Part shown: piece by piece, positions 1-6,146 of the stretch
Layout: the number at the start of each line of letters is the position of its first letter
How positions within the stretch are numbered: the stretch's first letter is position 1
From: Halomonas sp. HL-48
Lineage (GTDB): Bacteria; Pseudomonadota; Gammaproteobacteria; Pseudomonadales; Halomonadaceae
DNA length: 64,000 bases
Assembly: GCF_001314875.1 (NCBI RefSeq)
Contig: NZ_LJZS01000014.1
Coordinates: forward strand, 1 to 64,000
Direction of reading: 5' to 3'
The notes under the pieces: generated by a model
What the model was told of the DNA's origin: nothing
The model's database searches: none
The model's input: only the letters and a program-made list of their open reading frames with translations
Translations under genes and position numbers: made by a program

Positions 1-37
1 AGCCAATGATCTGTTCTTCGCTGAAACGCTTCTTCAT
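1..37 (-). CDS. IS3-family transposase OrfA, N-terminal fragment (runs off the window)
   Basis: Twelve codons are visible, reading MKKRFSEEQIIG, which is the characteristic start of OrfA (the helix-turn-helix subunit) of many IS3-family elements. An AGGAG ribosome-binding site lies about nine bases upstream of the ATG. OrfA normally works with OrfB, made by programmed frameshifting, to move the element. The rest of both frames lies left of the window, so whether the element is intact cannot be judged. Confidence 0.7.
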   Translation of the reverse strand, partial: MKKRFSEEQIIG

Positions 38-87
38 GTCCAATCTCCTTACCCATAGGATCGGACTCTAAAGTGTAGCGCTACTCA
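1..87 (-). mobile_element. Edge of an IS3-family insertion sequence
   Basis: The window opens inside the start of an IS3-type transposase gene, preceded by its ribosome site and a short terminal segment. The right end of the element is placed near 87, where the plus strand ends in CA as IS3-family ends do. The inverted repeat cannot be confirmed because the other end is outside the window, and the true junction could lie as far right as about 115. The element sits at the distal end of the integron array. Confidence 0.6.
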
Positions 88-594
88 ATCAGGGGGTGAT
101 GTCGCCGTCGCCAGCTCAGAGTCAAAAAGATCAGCTTGCACCAACTGTCTTATGTCGTATAGCGAATTTTCAAATCGTGTTGAGACAGCCTTCAAAATTG
201 CGCGCTGCTGCTCAAAGTGCGGAATTGCAGCTTGTGGCCCCACTATTTCCTCTTTCTCCCATCCACGTGTGACCCTAAGGCCTTGAAGGTAATCCTCTAC
301 TCGGTAATTCTCAAAGGTGATATCTTTGCGCGGCTTAGGCTTTTCGTAATGTCGAGTAAAGTCAGCGAGCCGGTCAGGCAGTAGCTGCTTTATTAGAGCT
401 TTTGAGGCTGAGTACCATCCTTGATACTCAATTTTGAAGTTCGGTAAAGATTTCTTTAGTTTCTTGAAATCTTCACCGTACGCTTCCTCGACGGCCTCGG
501 GGTGACAGTCGTACTGCATCGCGACGAGAAGCAGCTGCCCCTGCTTTATGAGTGAATCGAGGTCCTTCCTGAATTTTTCTATGTTGGCTTGCAC
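85..594 (-). CDS. Cassette 1 protein, unknown function, probably C-terminally truncated
   Basis: This is the most distal cassette gene in the array. A GTG start at 594 is preferred because AAGGGA lies five bases upstream; a TTG at 612 would add six residues. The product has about 169 residues, is charged and mostly helical, and has no signal peptide. From memory it resembles the N-terminal half of a conserved hypothetical family of about 300 residues in which a motif like LVQADLFDSEL continues into a longer C-terminal region. Here the reading departs just after FDSEL and reaches a TGA that appears to come from the end of the adjacent IS3 element, and no attC follows the gene. I infer that the insertion removed the 3' part and the cassette's own attC. 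The function is unknown. Confidence 0.6.
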   Translation of the reverse strand: MQANIEKFRKDLDSLIKQGQLLLVAMQYDCHPEAVEEAYGEDFKKLKKSLPNFKIEYQGWYSASKALIKQLLPDRLADFTRHYEKPKPRKDITFENYRVEDYLQGLRVTRGWEKEEIVGPQAAIPHFEQQRAILKAVSTRFENSLYDIRQLVQADLFDSELATATSPPD

Positions 595-613
595 ACTAGT
601 TTCCCTTGCCAAT

Positions 614-661
614 GGCTAACGACGCATTCAGCGACTTGTCTGCTGCAATGCCTTGTTATGC
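614..661 (-). other. attC site of cassette 2 (48 bp)
   Basis: On the minus strand the site opens with GCATAAC (661-655) and closes with the core GTTAGCC (620-614). The inner arms pair (GCATT with AATGC, and CAGC with GCTG), as expected for a folded attC. It is the shortest of the six sites. The TAA stop of the cassette 2 gene lies inside the opening core. Confidence 0.85.
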
Positions 662-1258
662 GTGACCTGCTATCTTGTCTACCGCATACATAAAATTATT
701 GTGCTGAAGAACAGGAATATACTCGAAGTCTGAGTCATCCCCTTCTTTCCAGATTACATATCTGAGATCATCGAAATCAGTCGGGCCAGCCAATCCCTTT
801 GATACCAGCGTAGGAATAACAGTCAAGTCTAATACAGTCATATTTGAGAACGTTAGCCAAACATGAACATCAAGGCTTTCATCCGGACAAAACCCTTTCG
901 CCATTATCCGTTTCACCGAAGATTTTGATACATTATAAACCTCTTGATCTTTATATTTCACGTTTCCAACGGTTATTGCAACTGGAGCTATATCACCTAT
1001 TTTTTGCGACATCCAGTTTTCATAAAACTGTTGCGAAACACTATGGCAGAGGTTTGCGAGGTTTCCAGGAGAGTTCCGTATAAAGCTATCTGCAGCAGTT
1101 CCGAGGTTGTTATCCAAAAAGCTCTGCAACTCTTTATCTAGAAGATTGCTCTCAATTCCACGAAAAACTTCCTCATAGTTCAAGCCTTGTCTCTTTTGAT
1201 TTTTATCGAATCTTTCTAGAAACCTCATTGAATCGACAAATTGCTTCAAATAACTCAT
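656..1258 (-). CDS. Cassette 2 protein, unknown function
   Basis: I do not recognise this protein (about 200 residues, starting MSYLKQFVDS). It looks soluble: a helical, charged N-terminal half up to about residue 90, then a beta-rich C-terminal half rich in V, I and T. There is no signal peptide or membrane segment. The ATG at 1258 is chosen over upstream in-frame starts because they fall inside or against the attC of the next cassette. The gene fills its cassette, and its TAA stop is part of its attC core. AT-rich codon use separates it from the chromosomal genes to the right. Expression probably depends on a promoter near attI or on read-through from neighbouring cassettes. Confidence 0.7.
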   Translation of the reverse strand: MSYLKQFVDSMRFLERFDKNQKRQGLNYEEVFRGIESNLLDKELQSFLDNNLGTAADSFIRNSPGNLANLCHSVSQQFYENWMSQKIGDIAPVAITVGNVKYKDQEVYNVSKSSVKRIMAKGFCPDESLDVHVWLTFSNMTVLDLTVIPTLVSKGLAGPTDFDDLRYVIWKEGDDSDFEYIPVLQHNNFMYAVDKIAGHA

Positions 1259-1276
1259 ACCATACCCCATAAATAT

Positions 1277-1348
1277 GCATAACGCCGCGCTCTGCGGCAA
1301 ATTTGGAGCGCAGCGGAAAATTTGTCCGCCAGCAGCGCTTTGTTAGGG
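1277..1348 (-). other. attC site of cassette 3 (72 bp)
   Basis: On the plus strand the site runs from GCATAAC (1277-1283) to GTTAGGG (1342-1348). The inner arms are imperfectly complementary (CTGCGGCAAATTT with AAATTTGTCCGC), giving the bulged hairpin typical of attC. Confidence 0.88.
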
Positions 1349-2242
1349 CCAAGCTTGAACCACATGCGGGTGATCTCCAATACTCTTTGAGTTGCATATT
1401 TCATTAATTGTTTCAACCGTCCAGCAAAGCCCAAGAGCTGCACCGTCTTCCATTGAACCAATCCGCCCACTGTAGCAACCAACAAACTCCATTCTGTTTT
1501 CTCCCAACGCAATATCATTACGATTCCAAAAATTTTTCTCATCTGGGTTTACGGCCTGATATGGATCTGTTACGTCCCAGTTACCGGTATATGACGCGAA
1601 TACAGGAGAACCAGACATTCCCTCTCTCGTTTGAGAGTCAATGTAGAAGGCAGGCAACTCCTTTCCACTCTTTAACCCGCCAATCTCGGAAACTTCACCG
1701 CCAATTTTAACTGGATAATGAGGCTCGGAAGCTATATACCCGGATTTCCAAAGTGGAAGCCCAAAGCCAACACTTAAAGACTTAGGGAACCCGACAATGA
1801 ATGCCGAGTTTCCAGGCATTACAGGTATTCTCATTGAGCTGATAAGGTTCACTGCATTATGCATATACTCTGGGCAGCTAGGAGGCCTTTCCATTGGTAT
1901 TGCAACTACGTCACAGTCGGAACCCAATATTGGATGCTGATACCACGCAGGTTGAGAGTCTTTATATATGTCAACTCGCTGAGCAAACGGAACAAAACCA
2001 TTGGTGTCGTTAATATATGCTGAAATCTTTGCTTTTATATAAGTAGGAAATCGTGACCCCGATATAGGATCTTTCGTTATAAAATTCCTACCGGATATGT
2101 TGTGCCAATTTGTAACAAGAAACCATTCATTATTAAGTGTATAGAAAAAAGCTGTTCCTGTTGAAATCAAACCATGATCATCAAACATTAAGATTTGCAC
2201 AGGACTCTGAGAGTAGGTGCTGCGGATTCCTTTTTCTGGCAT
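1343..2242 (-). CDS. Cassette 3 protein: trypsin-like serine protease fold
   Basis: The 299-residue product shows the chymotrypsin-fold catalytic pattern in order: His47 in TNWHN, Asp111 in SDCDVVAI and Ser210 in GMSGSP, the last matching the GxSG nucleophile motif. The spacing fits a single protease domain filling the protein. There is no signal peptide, so it probably acts in the cytoplasm, unlike most bacterial trypsin-like proteases. AGGAA lies upstream of the ATG at 2242, and the TAA stop lies inside its attC core. The catalytic residues are seen in the sequence; protease activity and any role in defence or stress signalling are inference. A structural relative without activity is the alternative. 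Confidence 0.78.
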   Translation of the reverse strand: MPEKGIRSTYSQSPVQILMFDDHGLISTGTAFFYTLNNEWFLVTNWHNISGRNFITKDPISGSRFPTYIKAKISAYINDTNGFVPFAQRVDIYKDSQPAWYQHPILGSDCDVVAIPMERPPSCPEYMHNAVNLISSMRIPVMPGNSAFIVGFPKSLSVGFGLPLWKSGYIASEPHYPVKIGGEVSEIGGLKSGKELPAFYIDSQTREGMSGSPVFASYTGNWDVTDPYQAVNPDEKNFWNRNDIALGENRMEFVGCYSGRIGSMEDGAALGLCWTVETINEICNSKSIGDHPHVVQAWP

Positions 2243-2263
2243 GTAATTTCCTATAATTGGTAG

Positions 2264-2332
2264 CCCTAACGCATAGCTAACGTACTGGGTGAAGCGAAGC
2301 GTAACCCAGTCACGTTGAGCGTCGTGTTAGGG
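2264..2332 (-). other. attC site of cassette 4 (69 bp)
   Basis: On the plus strand the site runs from CCCTAAC (2264-2270) to GTTAGGG (2326-2332). It contains a clear internal stem (ACTGGGT with ACCCAGT, and GCTTCGC-type pairing). It overlaps the stop codon of the cassette 4 gene. Confidence 0.85.
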
Positions 2333-2806
2333 GGAACACGAGGACTCCCCTTTTTCAAACCAATTCCGTTCGTAGAACCGCCGAACGGCAGCAATTACGT
2401 CTTCAATATCGCGCCCATCGACGAAGTAGGCAAGCGCGGGCCCGCGCGCCATGCTCTGTACCGAATCGAGATCTTCCCATTCATCGATTGTTGATCCATG
2501 GAGAGCCCCGTGTGCCGAACGAGTGGCCGCCATGTGCTTGGATCGGTTGCAAAGATGCCGCAAGAGATTGAACTCCGGGACTCCGAAAATCTCTCGATAG
2601 AACCGCTCCTCGGGCGTTTGTGGCGAGTTTTCTGGGGAGTATCCAGGCGCGATCCACTCTCGGAGGTGTGTAAAGCCGAACACCAAGAGAAGAAGCTCTT
2701 CTACGCGCTTGTTCTTTCGCTCCCTAAAGCGCTTCTCGACCTGCGTCAAGAGACGGAACAGAGCCTCTGGGGACTCAAGATCAAAGAAGTACGCGGAATC
2801 GGCCAC
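2327..2806 (-). CDS. Cassette 4 protein, unknown, possibly HEPN-like helical protein
   Basis: A 159-residue, mainly helical, soluble protein. The start is a GTG at 2806 with a GGGGGAAG ribosome site that sits against the attC of the next cassette. Residues 82-91 read LRHLCNRSKH. An Arg/Asn-rich helix ending in KH is reminiscent of HEPN and AbiV-type domains, but the RX4-6H spacing is not clean, so this is only a weak hint. The segment around residues 40-52 (LLVFGFTHLREWI) is a second conserved-looking helix. The TAA stop is inside the attC core. Function unknown. Confidence 0.65.
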   Translation of the reverse strand: MADSAYFFDLESPEALFRLLTQVEKRFRERKNKRVEELLLLVFGFTHLREWIAPGYSPENSPQTPEERFYREIFGVPEFNLLRHLCNRSKHMAATRSAHGALHGSTIDEWEDLDSVQSMARGPALAYFVDGRDIEDVIAAVRRFYERNWFEKGESSCSP

Positions 2807-2813
2807 TTCTTCC

Positions 2814-2900
2814 CCCTAACGATAATGCTGAAGCGCGCCGCTGCCACTGCCCGAGAAAGCCGCTAAGCTCTCCGGCGTCGCTTCAAGCGCCTTGTTAGGC
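2814..2900 (-). other. attC site of cassette 5 (87 bp)
   Basis: On the plus strand the site runs from CCCTAAC (2814-2820) to GTTAGGC (2894-2900), with the inner arms TGAAGCG and CGCTTCA pairing. It is the longest site in the array. Confidence 0.88.
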
Positions 2901-3530
2901 GCTAGCTGCAAATAGCGCAGGGAATTCACCGCCACATAGACCTCTGAGCGCCTCATGGATCTCCTTGTCTTCCGTAGGACCGCGCGAGTGTTGACACAAC
3001 GCAAGATAGATGTTCTTGCCTTCATGGATACCAAATATCAACCACTCGCCCGTAAGTTTTCTCTTTTTTACGCGGTTTTCGTACCCGCCGACAACGAATT
3101 CATGCGGTAACCGCCTCTGCCATTCCAGAGGCGACGGCTCCCGCTCTTCTGCTTTTGCGACTCTGGCACATAGTGCTGCAAACTTCTGGCTGTCGTCGTG
3201 GAACATTCCCCACTCGTTATAAATGTTTCGAACAAAGAACCGCGAGTCCACAAAATGCACCTTCCAGAGACCAGACAGCGCAGCCCCTTTGAACGGCTTG
3301 ACTTTGGGCGGCTTTCCCCGTTGACACACCCCTTCAAGAGACTGAATGACGTCTGTTATTGAATAAGTGTTTAGGGTTCGGTGCTTCCACGCGCTTGCTA
3401 ACTGGACCAGTAAATAGCTGCTTAGACGGGAAATGTCGACTCCATATAACCCAATGTCCGAGGACACATACGTATCGACATCTTCCGGCGTGATGCCAAA
3501 TCCATCATATATGCTGCTATTCAGGTTCAT
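2895..3530 (-). CDS. Cassette 5 protein, unknown function
   Basis: The ATG at 3530 (product starting MNLNSSIYDG, 211 residues) is preferred because the longer frame starting at 3560 runs into the neighbouring attC. The middle carries an aromatic stretch (GLWKVHFVDSRFFVRN) and the C-terminal part carries TGEWLIFGIHEG followed by a beta-rich segment. I recall similar stretches in other unnamed integron-cassette proteins but cannot assign a function. There is no signal peptide or membrane segment. The stop codon lies in the attC core. Confidence 0.68.
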   Translation of the reverse strand: MNLNSSIYDGFGITPEDVDTYVSSDIGLYGVDISRLSSYLLVQLASAWKHRTLNTYSITDVIQSLEGVCQRGKPPKVKPFKGAALSGLWKVHFVDSRFFVRNIYNEWGMFHDDSQKFAALCARVAKAEEREPSPLEWQRRLPHEFVVGGYENRVKKRKLTGEWLIFGIHEGKNIYLALCQHSRGPTEDKEIHEALRGLCGGEFPALFAASA

Positions 3531-3533
3531 GGC

Positions 3534-3605
3534 GGCCAACGACCAAGCTGTGCGGCGCAAACGAAGCGCAGCGTAGTTTGCGTCCGAACGAGCGCCTTGT
3601 TATGG
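3534..3605 (-). other. attC site of cassette 6 (72 bp)
   Basis: On the plus strand the site runs from GGCCAAC (3534-3540) to GTTATGG (3599-3605), with self-complementary inner arms (GCGCAAAC with GTTTGCG). This is the only cassette whose stop codon (3615-3617) lies outside the site. Confidence 0.85.
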
Positions 3606-3614
3606 CTTAACTTA

Positions 3615-4379
3615 TTAAGGCTCATATCCATCATTGAACGCTATTATTATATCCGAGTAGAACTGTTCAGCACTTAGCGTTCCTTTTTCGACGGCATCTA
3701 ATAGTTCCTTTAAGGGTATGCCATGAGTTTTGTATTCTGGCGTAATAGGCCCAATATATGCTTCATTATTGTATTGATCCACCTCGTCTTCATCACCACC
3801 ATAAGTAACATATTGAACAGTGGTTCCATTCATCGCCTTTAACAGATCAATAATGTTTTTCAGTTTAAAACCGCGACCAAACATAATTGCCGGAGCGGTA
3901 ATGGTTGGAGACAATGACTGAGCGAATTCACCAGATATAGGTATGTTTAATCTAGATAAGTTACTTACTATTTTCTCCTTATCTCTGATATTTGGATTGA
4001 CTAAAACTTTATAAGATGACCAGTCCGTAGCAACTGATTCGTCTTGTTGGGTTGCAGGTTGCTTTACTGGTGCATCTTCAACTAATTTGAATTTTGCTTT
4101 TGGTTCGCCTGACATATTTAGAAGATAATCATGGTAATAAGAATCTTCTTGCATTTCAGGTCTAAACTTAGTTTGAAGCAAGAAAATTGCTGCAAGAAAT
4201 ACAGGAACATTAACTACCGCTGCTATAACTAGCACGCCTCTCACCCATACTGGGTTGTCAATTGTGATTGCTGTCCCTAAAAATCCGCCATTTACTAATA
4301 TCAAACCAGCGAGCCATGCGCCAAGAAGCTGAATTGGCTTGTTTATTTTGCTTGGATCTATATTTTTCTTAGTGTCCAT
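3615..4379 (-). CDS. Cassette 6 protein: two-TM membrane protein with a cytoplasmic domain, unknown function
   Basis: The 254-residue product has two hydrophobic helices (about 17-39 and 46-69) joined by a short loop. Both ends are predicted to be cytoplasmic. A low-complexity linker (about 75-120) leads to a folded domain (about 120-215) with alternating strands and helices: YKVLVNPNI, then a helix, APAIMFGRGF, then a second helix, VQYVTYGG. This recalls LytR_C/SPOR-like ferredoxin folds, but that is only a visual impression. Small two-TM proteins with a sensory or ligand-binding tail are frequent effectors in anti-phage systems. That is context only; the function is unknown. Confidence 0.7.
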   Translation of the reverse strand: MDTKKNIDPSKINKPIQLLGAWLAGLILVNGGFLGTAITIDNPVWVRGVLVIAAVVNVPVFLAAIFLLQTKFRPEMQEDSYYHDYLLNMSGEPKAKFKLVEDAPVKQPATQQDESVATDWSSYKVLVNPNIRDKEKIVSNLSRLNIPISGEFAQSLSPTITAPAIMFGRGFKLKNIIDLLKAMNGTTVQYVTYGGDEDEVDQYNNEAYIGPITPEYKTHGIPLKELLDAVEKGTLSAEQFYSDIIIAFNDGYEP

Positions 4380-4388
4380 ACTTATTGC

Positions 4389-4466
4389 TCATAACGCAGA
4401 ACTTTGCGGCAATTTTGGAACCGCGAAGCAGTGAAAAAATTGTTCGGCAACAGCGCCTTGTTATGC
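4389..4466 (-). other. attC site of cassette 7 (78 bp)
   Basis: On the plus strand the site runs from TCATAAC (4389-4395) to GTTATGC (4460-4466). The inner arms pair imperfectly (TTGCGGCAATTTT with AAAATTGTTCGGCAA), very like the site of cassette 3, which suggests these two cassettes share an origin. Confidence 0.88.
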
Positions 4467-5636
4467 ATTTCTCTTTCCAATTCTCTCTCTACGCTCTTTC
4501 TCAATTTCAATGCAGAATTCCTCAGGAGGAAACATTTCCTGAAAGTCGGTTTCGAAAGTTGCAATCATACGATTGAGGCATCCTATAAGTTTATGAGCGT
4601 TGTTCACTGTTTCGCGGATGAGATCACCTTCCTCAATGTCAGTGTCTCCGCTTTTTTCAACGTATCGTGTGGTTGCAACTCCCCCATCATGTTCATAGAC
4701 GTGACGACGGCAAAACATCTTGTTCACGAAGCTACGATCCGCTGCCATGCCTTTAAGTAGACTGATATCAAAAAACTTGCTCAACAACTCTTCAAAATTA
4801 TCAATATTGTGAAACAAAAGTTTTTCTAATTGATTCACTCTCGATTCTTTCATCGGTACGAGAGAAATTAGCTGATTTACATAGTCTCGTGCTGCTGCAT
4901 CAAATTCTGAAACTGCCTGCTTAACCGCGACAGAAGCAGATACATCACCACTCTTTAATTTGGATCTGATTTGTTCAAGCGCAACACGTTGCTGTTCGGC
5001 CGAATTTCTCCACCCGCATGAAGAACAGTATCCGTATTTCCCACGAATATCGTTATAACTATTGCAAGCGGAGCATTTGAATTCTGTTTGTTGGGCTATA
5101 GATGTGTAGTAAAAATCGGGCCTTGGATCACCCGTTACGGAGTCTGCTAAGACATCCATATCAATCACTACCTCCCAGGCAGTGTCTACTTCTGCTTCAT
5201 ATATGGCTTTATACAATGACTCTACATAGTGCGATATGTATACCTTTTGAGGAGGTGTAAGGAAATGATACGACTCCGCACGAACGCCGCAGTACGGACA
5301 AGTTAATAGAAATTTCGCAGGGATATTATCAGAGCGAAAATGTTTGCTGCAGCGTGGGCATTCATGACCAAATCTACCATGCGAATCTGATGACATCATC
5401 ACAGCAATACAATTCGGGAATGGTGGTGCATTCCAAGGAGAACCAATACCTCCCATATCTATATTGCCACATGCAAAACCATCAGGATGGGCGTAGACGC
5501 CAACAAGACTTGCGGGGCGAGGTGACGAATGCGAGTAGCCGATTTGGTACTTTACCTGGCCCTCTGAGTCACAAATAATAGTGAAAGTGACTTTTCCCCC
5601 GGTGTGCCCAACTTCAGTGAAGTCCTCTCTAGTCAT
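4461..5636 (-). CDS. Cassette 7 protein: zinc-ribbon plus HEPN-like C-terminal domain
   Basis: This is the attI-proximal and therefore probably the best expressed cassette gene (391 residues, AGGA upstream of the ATG at 5636). Four CxxC knuckles are seen: CPRC at 93-96 paired with CPYC at 113-116, and CSAC at 188-191 paired with CSSC at 204-207. These form two zinc ribbons. A helical segment (about 215-300) leads to RRHVYEH at 310-316, which fits the HEPN catalytic motif R-x4-H. HEPN domains are commonly RNases in toxin-antitoxin and abortive-infection systems. The motifs are seen; RNase activity and a defence role are inference. No antitoxin partner lies in the same cassette. Confidence 0.72.
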   Translation of the reverse strand: MTREDFTEVGHTGGKVTFTIICDSEGQVKYQIGYSHSSPRPASLVGVYAHPDGFACGNIDMGGIGSPWNAPPFPNCIAVMMSSDSHGRFGHECPRCSKHFRSDNIPAKFLLTCPYCGVRAESYHFLTPPQKVYISHYVESLYKAIYEAEVDTAWEVVIDMDVLADSVTGDPRPDFYYTSIAQQTEFKCSACNSYNDIRGKYGYCSSCGWRNSAEQQRVALEQIRSKLKSGDVSASVAVKQAVSEFDAAARDYVNQLISLVPMKESRVNQLEKLLFHNIDNFEELLSKFFDISLLKGMAADRSFVNKMFCRRHVYEHDGGVATTRYVEKSGDTDIEEGDLIRETVNNAHKLIGCLNRMIATFETDFQEMFPPEEFCIEIEKERRERIGKRNA

Positions 5637-5724
5637 ATCGTCCTGTCGACCCTAAATAATAATGCATAATAGGTATTAGAGGGCGCGTCCTATGATTGCA
5701 TAAACACGCCTGCATATTTACTTA

Positions 5725-5798
5725 GCAAATGTAGTCTACCTTTTTGCGTATAACCACATGATTTTCAATAAAATTAATATTAGTTAGGCTACATTTGC
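5725..5798. repeat. Inverted repeat inside the attI region
   Basis: GCAAATGTAG at 5725-5734 is the exact reverse complement of CTACATTTGC at 5789-5798. Extended to 16 bases per arm, 14 match. The arms are 54 bases apart. They could be integrase-binding arms, a degenerate attC or operator half-sites. Confidence 0.6.
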
Positions 5799-5836
5799 AG
5801 AATTCGCAAGCCTGCGCGTTTTGCCAAGCTCAATAA

Positions 5837-5856
5837 TACTGTATACATACCCACCA
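5837..5856 (+). promoter_or_regulatory. LexA-like box upstream of the integrase remnant
   Basis: TACTGTATACATA followed by a degraded right half matches the left half of the enterobacterial LexA operator (TACTGTATATATATACAGTA), about 20 bases upstream of the intI ATG. Integron integrases are often SOS-controlled through a LexA box at this position. The missing ACAG half suggests decay along with the gene. Confidence 0.45.
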
Positions 5857-5875
5857 TCAGGATGATAGACACCAA

Positions 5876-6073
5876 ATGGATATGCAAAGCAAGTCCCCGA
5901 AACTAATGGATCGTGTGGAAGCTGTTATGCGAGTAAAGCGCTACAGCCCACGTACTGGAAAAACATATACGCTAATCGAAGGCACGCTACCGCCCCGGTA
6001 CGACTGGGATGCGTTAAAACGCTCCGCTTGCGACCGTCTCACCAATTTTTGTCGTCTATTTTGGATTACATAG
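5876..6073 (+). pseudogene. intI: Integron integrase remnant (N-terminal about 32 codons only)
   Basis: The first residues include SPKLMDRVEAVMRVKRYSP then RTGKTYT, which aligns well with the start of integron tyrosine recombinases (SP-L-x-RYS-RT-KTY pattern). After TYT the expected WI-x-FI-x-FH continuation is replaced by unrelated sequence, and the frame stops at 6073 after 65 residues. A normal IntI has about 320 residues with the catalytic R, H, R and Y; none of those boxes is found between here and 6642. The gene is divergent from the cassettes and directly beside attI, the standard integron layout. I infer a deletion that removed about 90 percent of intI, leaving the array without its own integrase. 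Confidence 0.75.
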
Positions 6074-6146
6074 ACGTTATATCGTTGACGTTACTCAGTT
6101 TCCTTTGGCATTGCAAAGCAGACACTAATTTTTTGTTATGGCATTC

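Larger units (their letters stand above)
5637..5875. other. attI-type region and array leader between the integrase remnant and the first cassette
   Basis: This non-coding, AT-rich stretch separates the divergent integrase start from cassette 7, which is where attI and the cassette promoter lie in integrons. Two GCATAA motifs (5664-5669 and 5698-5703) are candidates for the cassette boundary, but neither has the usual following C-to-G core context, so the exact recombination point is unresolved. An imperfect inverted repeat (GCAAATGTAG at 5725-5734, CTACATTTGC at 5789-5798) is present. On the minus strand TTAATT and TTATAC with an 18-base gap (about 5747-5776) could be a weak cassette promoter. 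Confidence 0.55.

Noticed and set aside
5784-5790. GTTAGGC on the plus strand as the attI recombination core
   Set aside because: Its orientation points toward the integrase, opposite to the cassettes, and no cassette begins there.
6135-6141. GTTATGG as a relic attC or attI core beyond intI
   Set aside because: No partner RYYYAAC core or paired arms nearby; a seven-base match is expected by chance.
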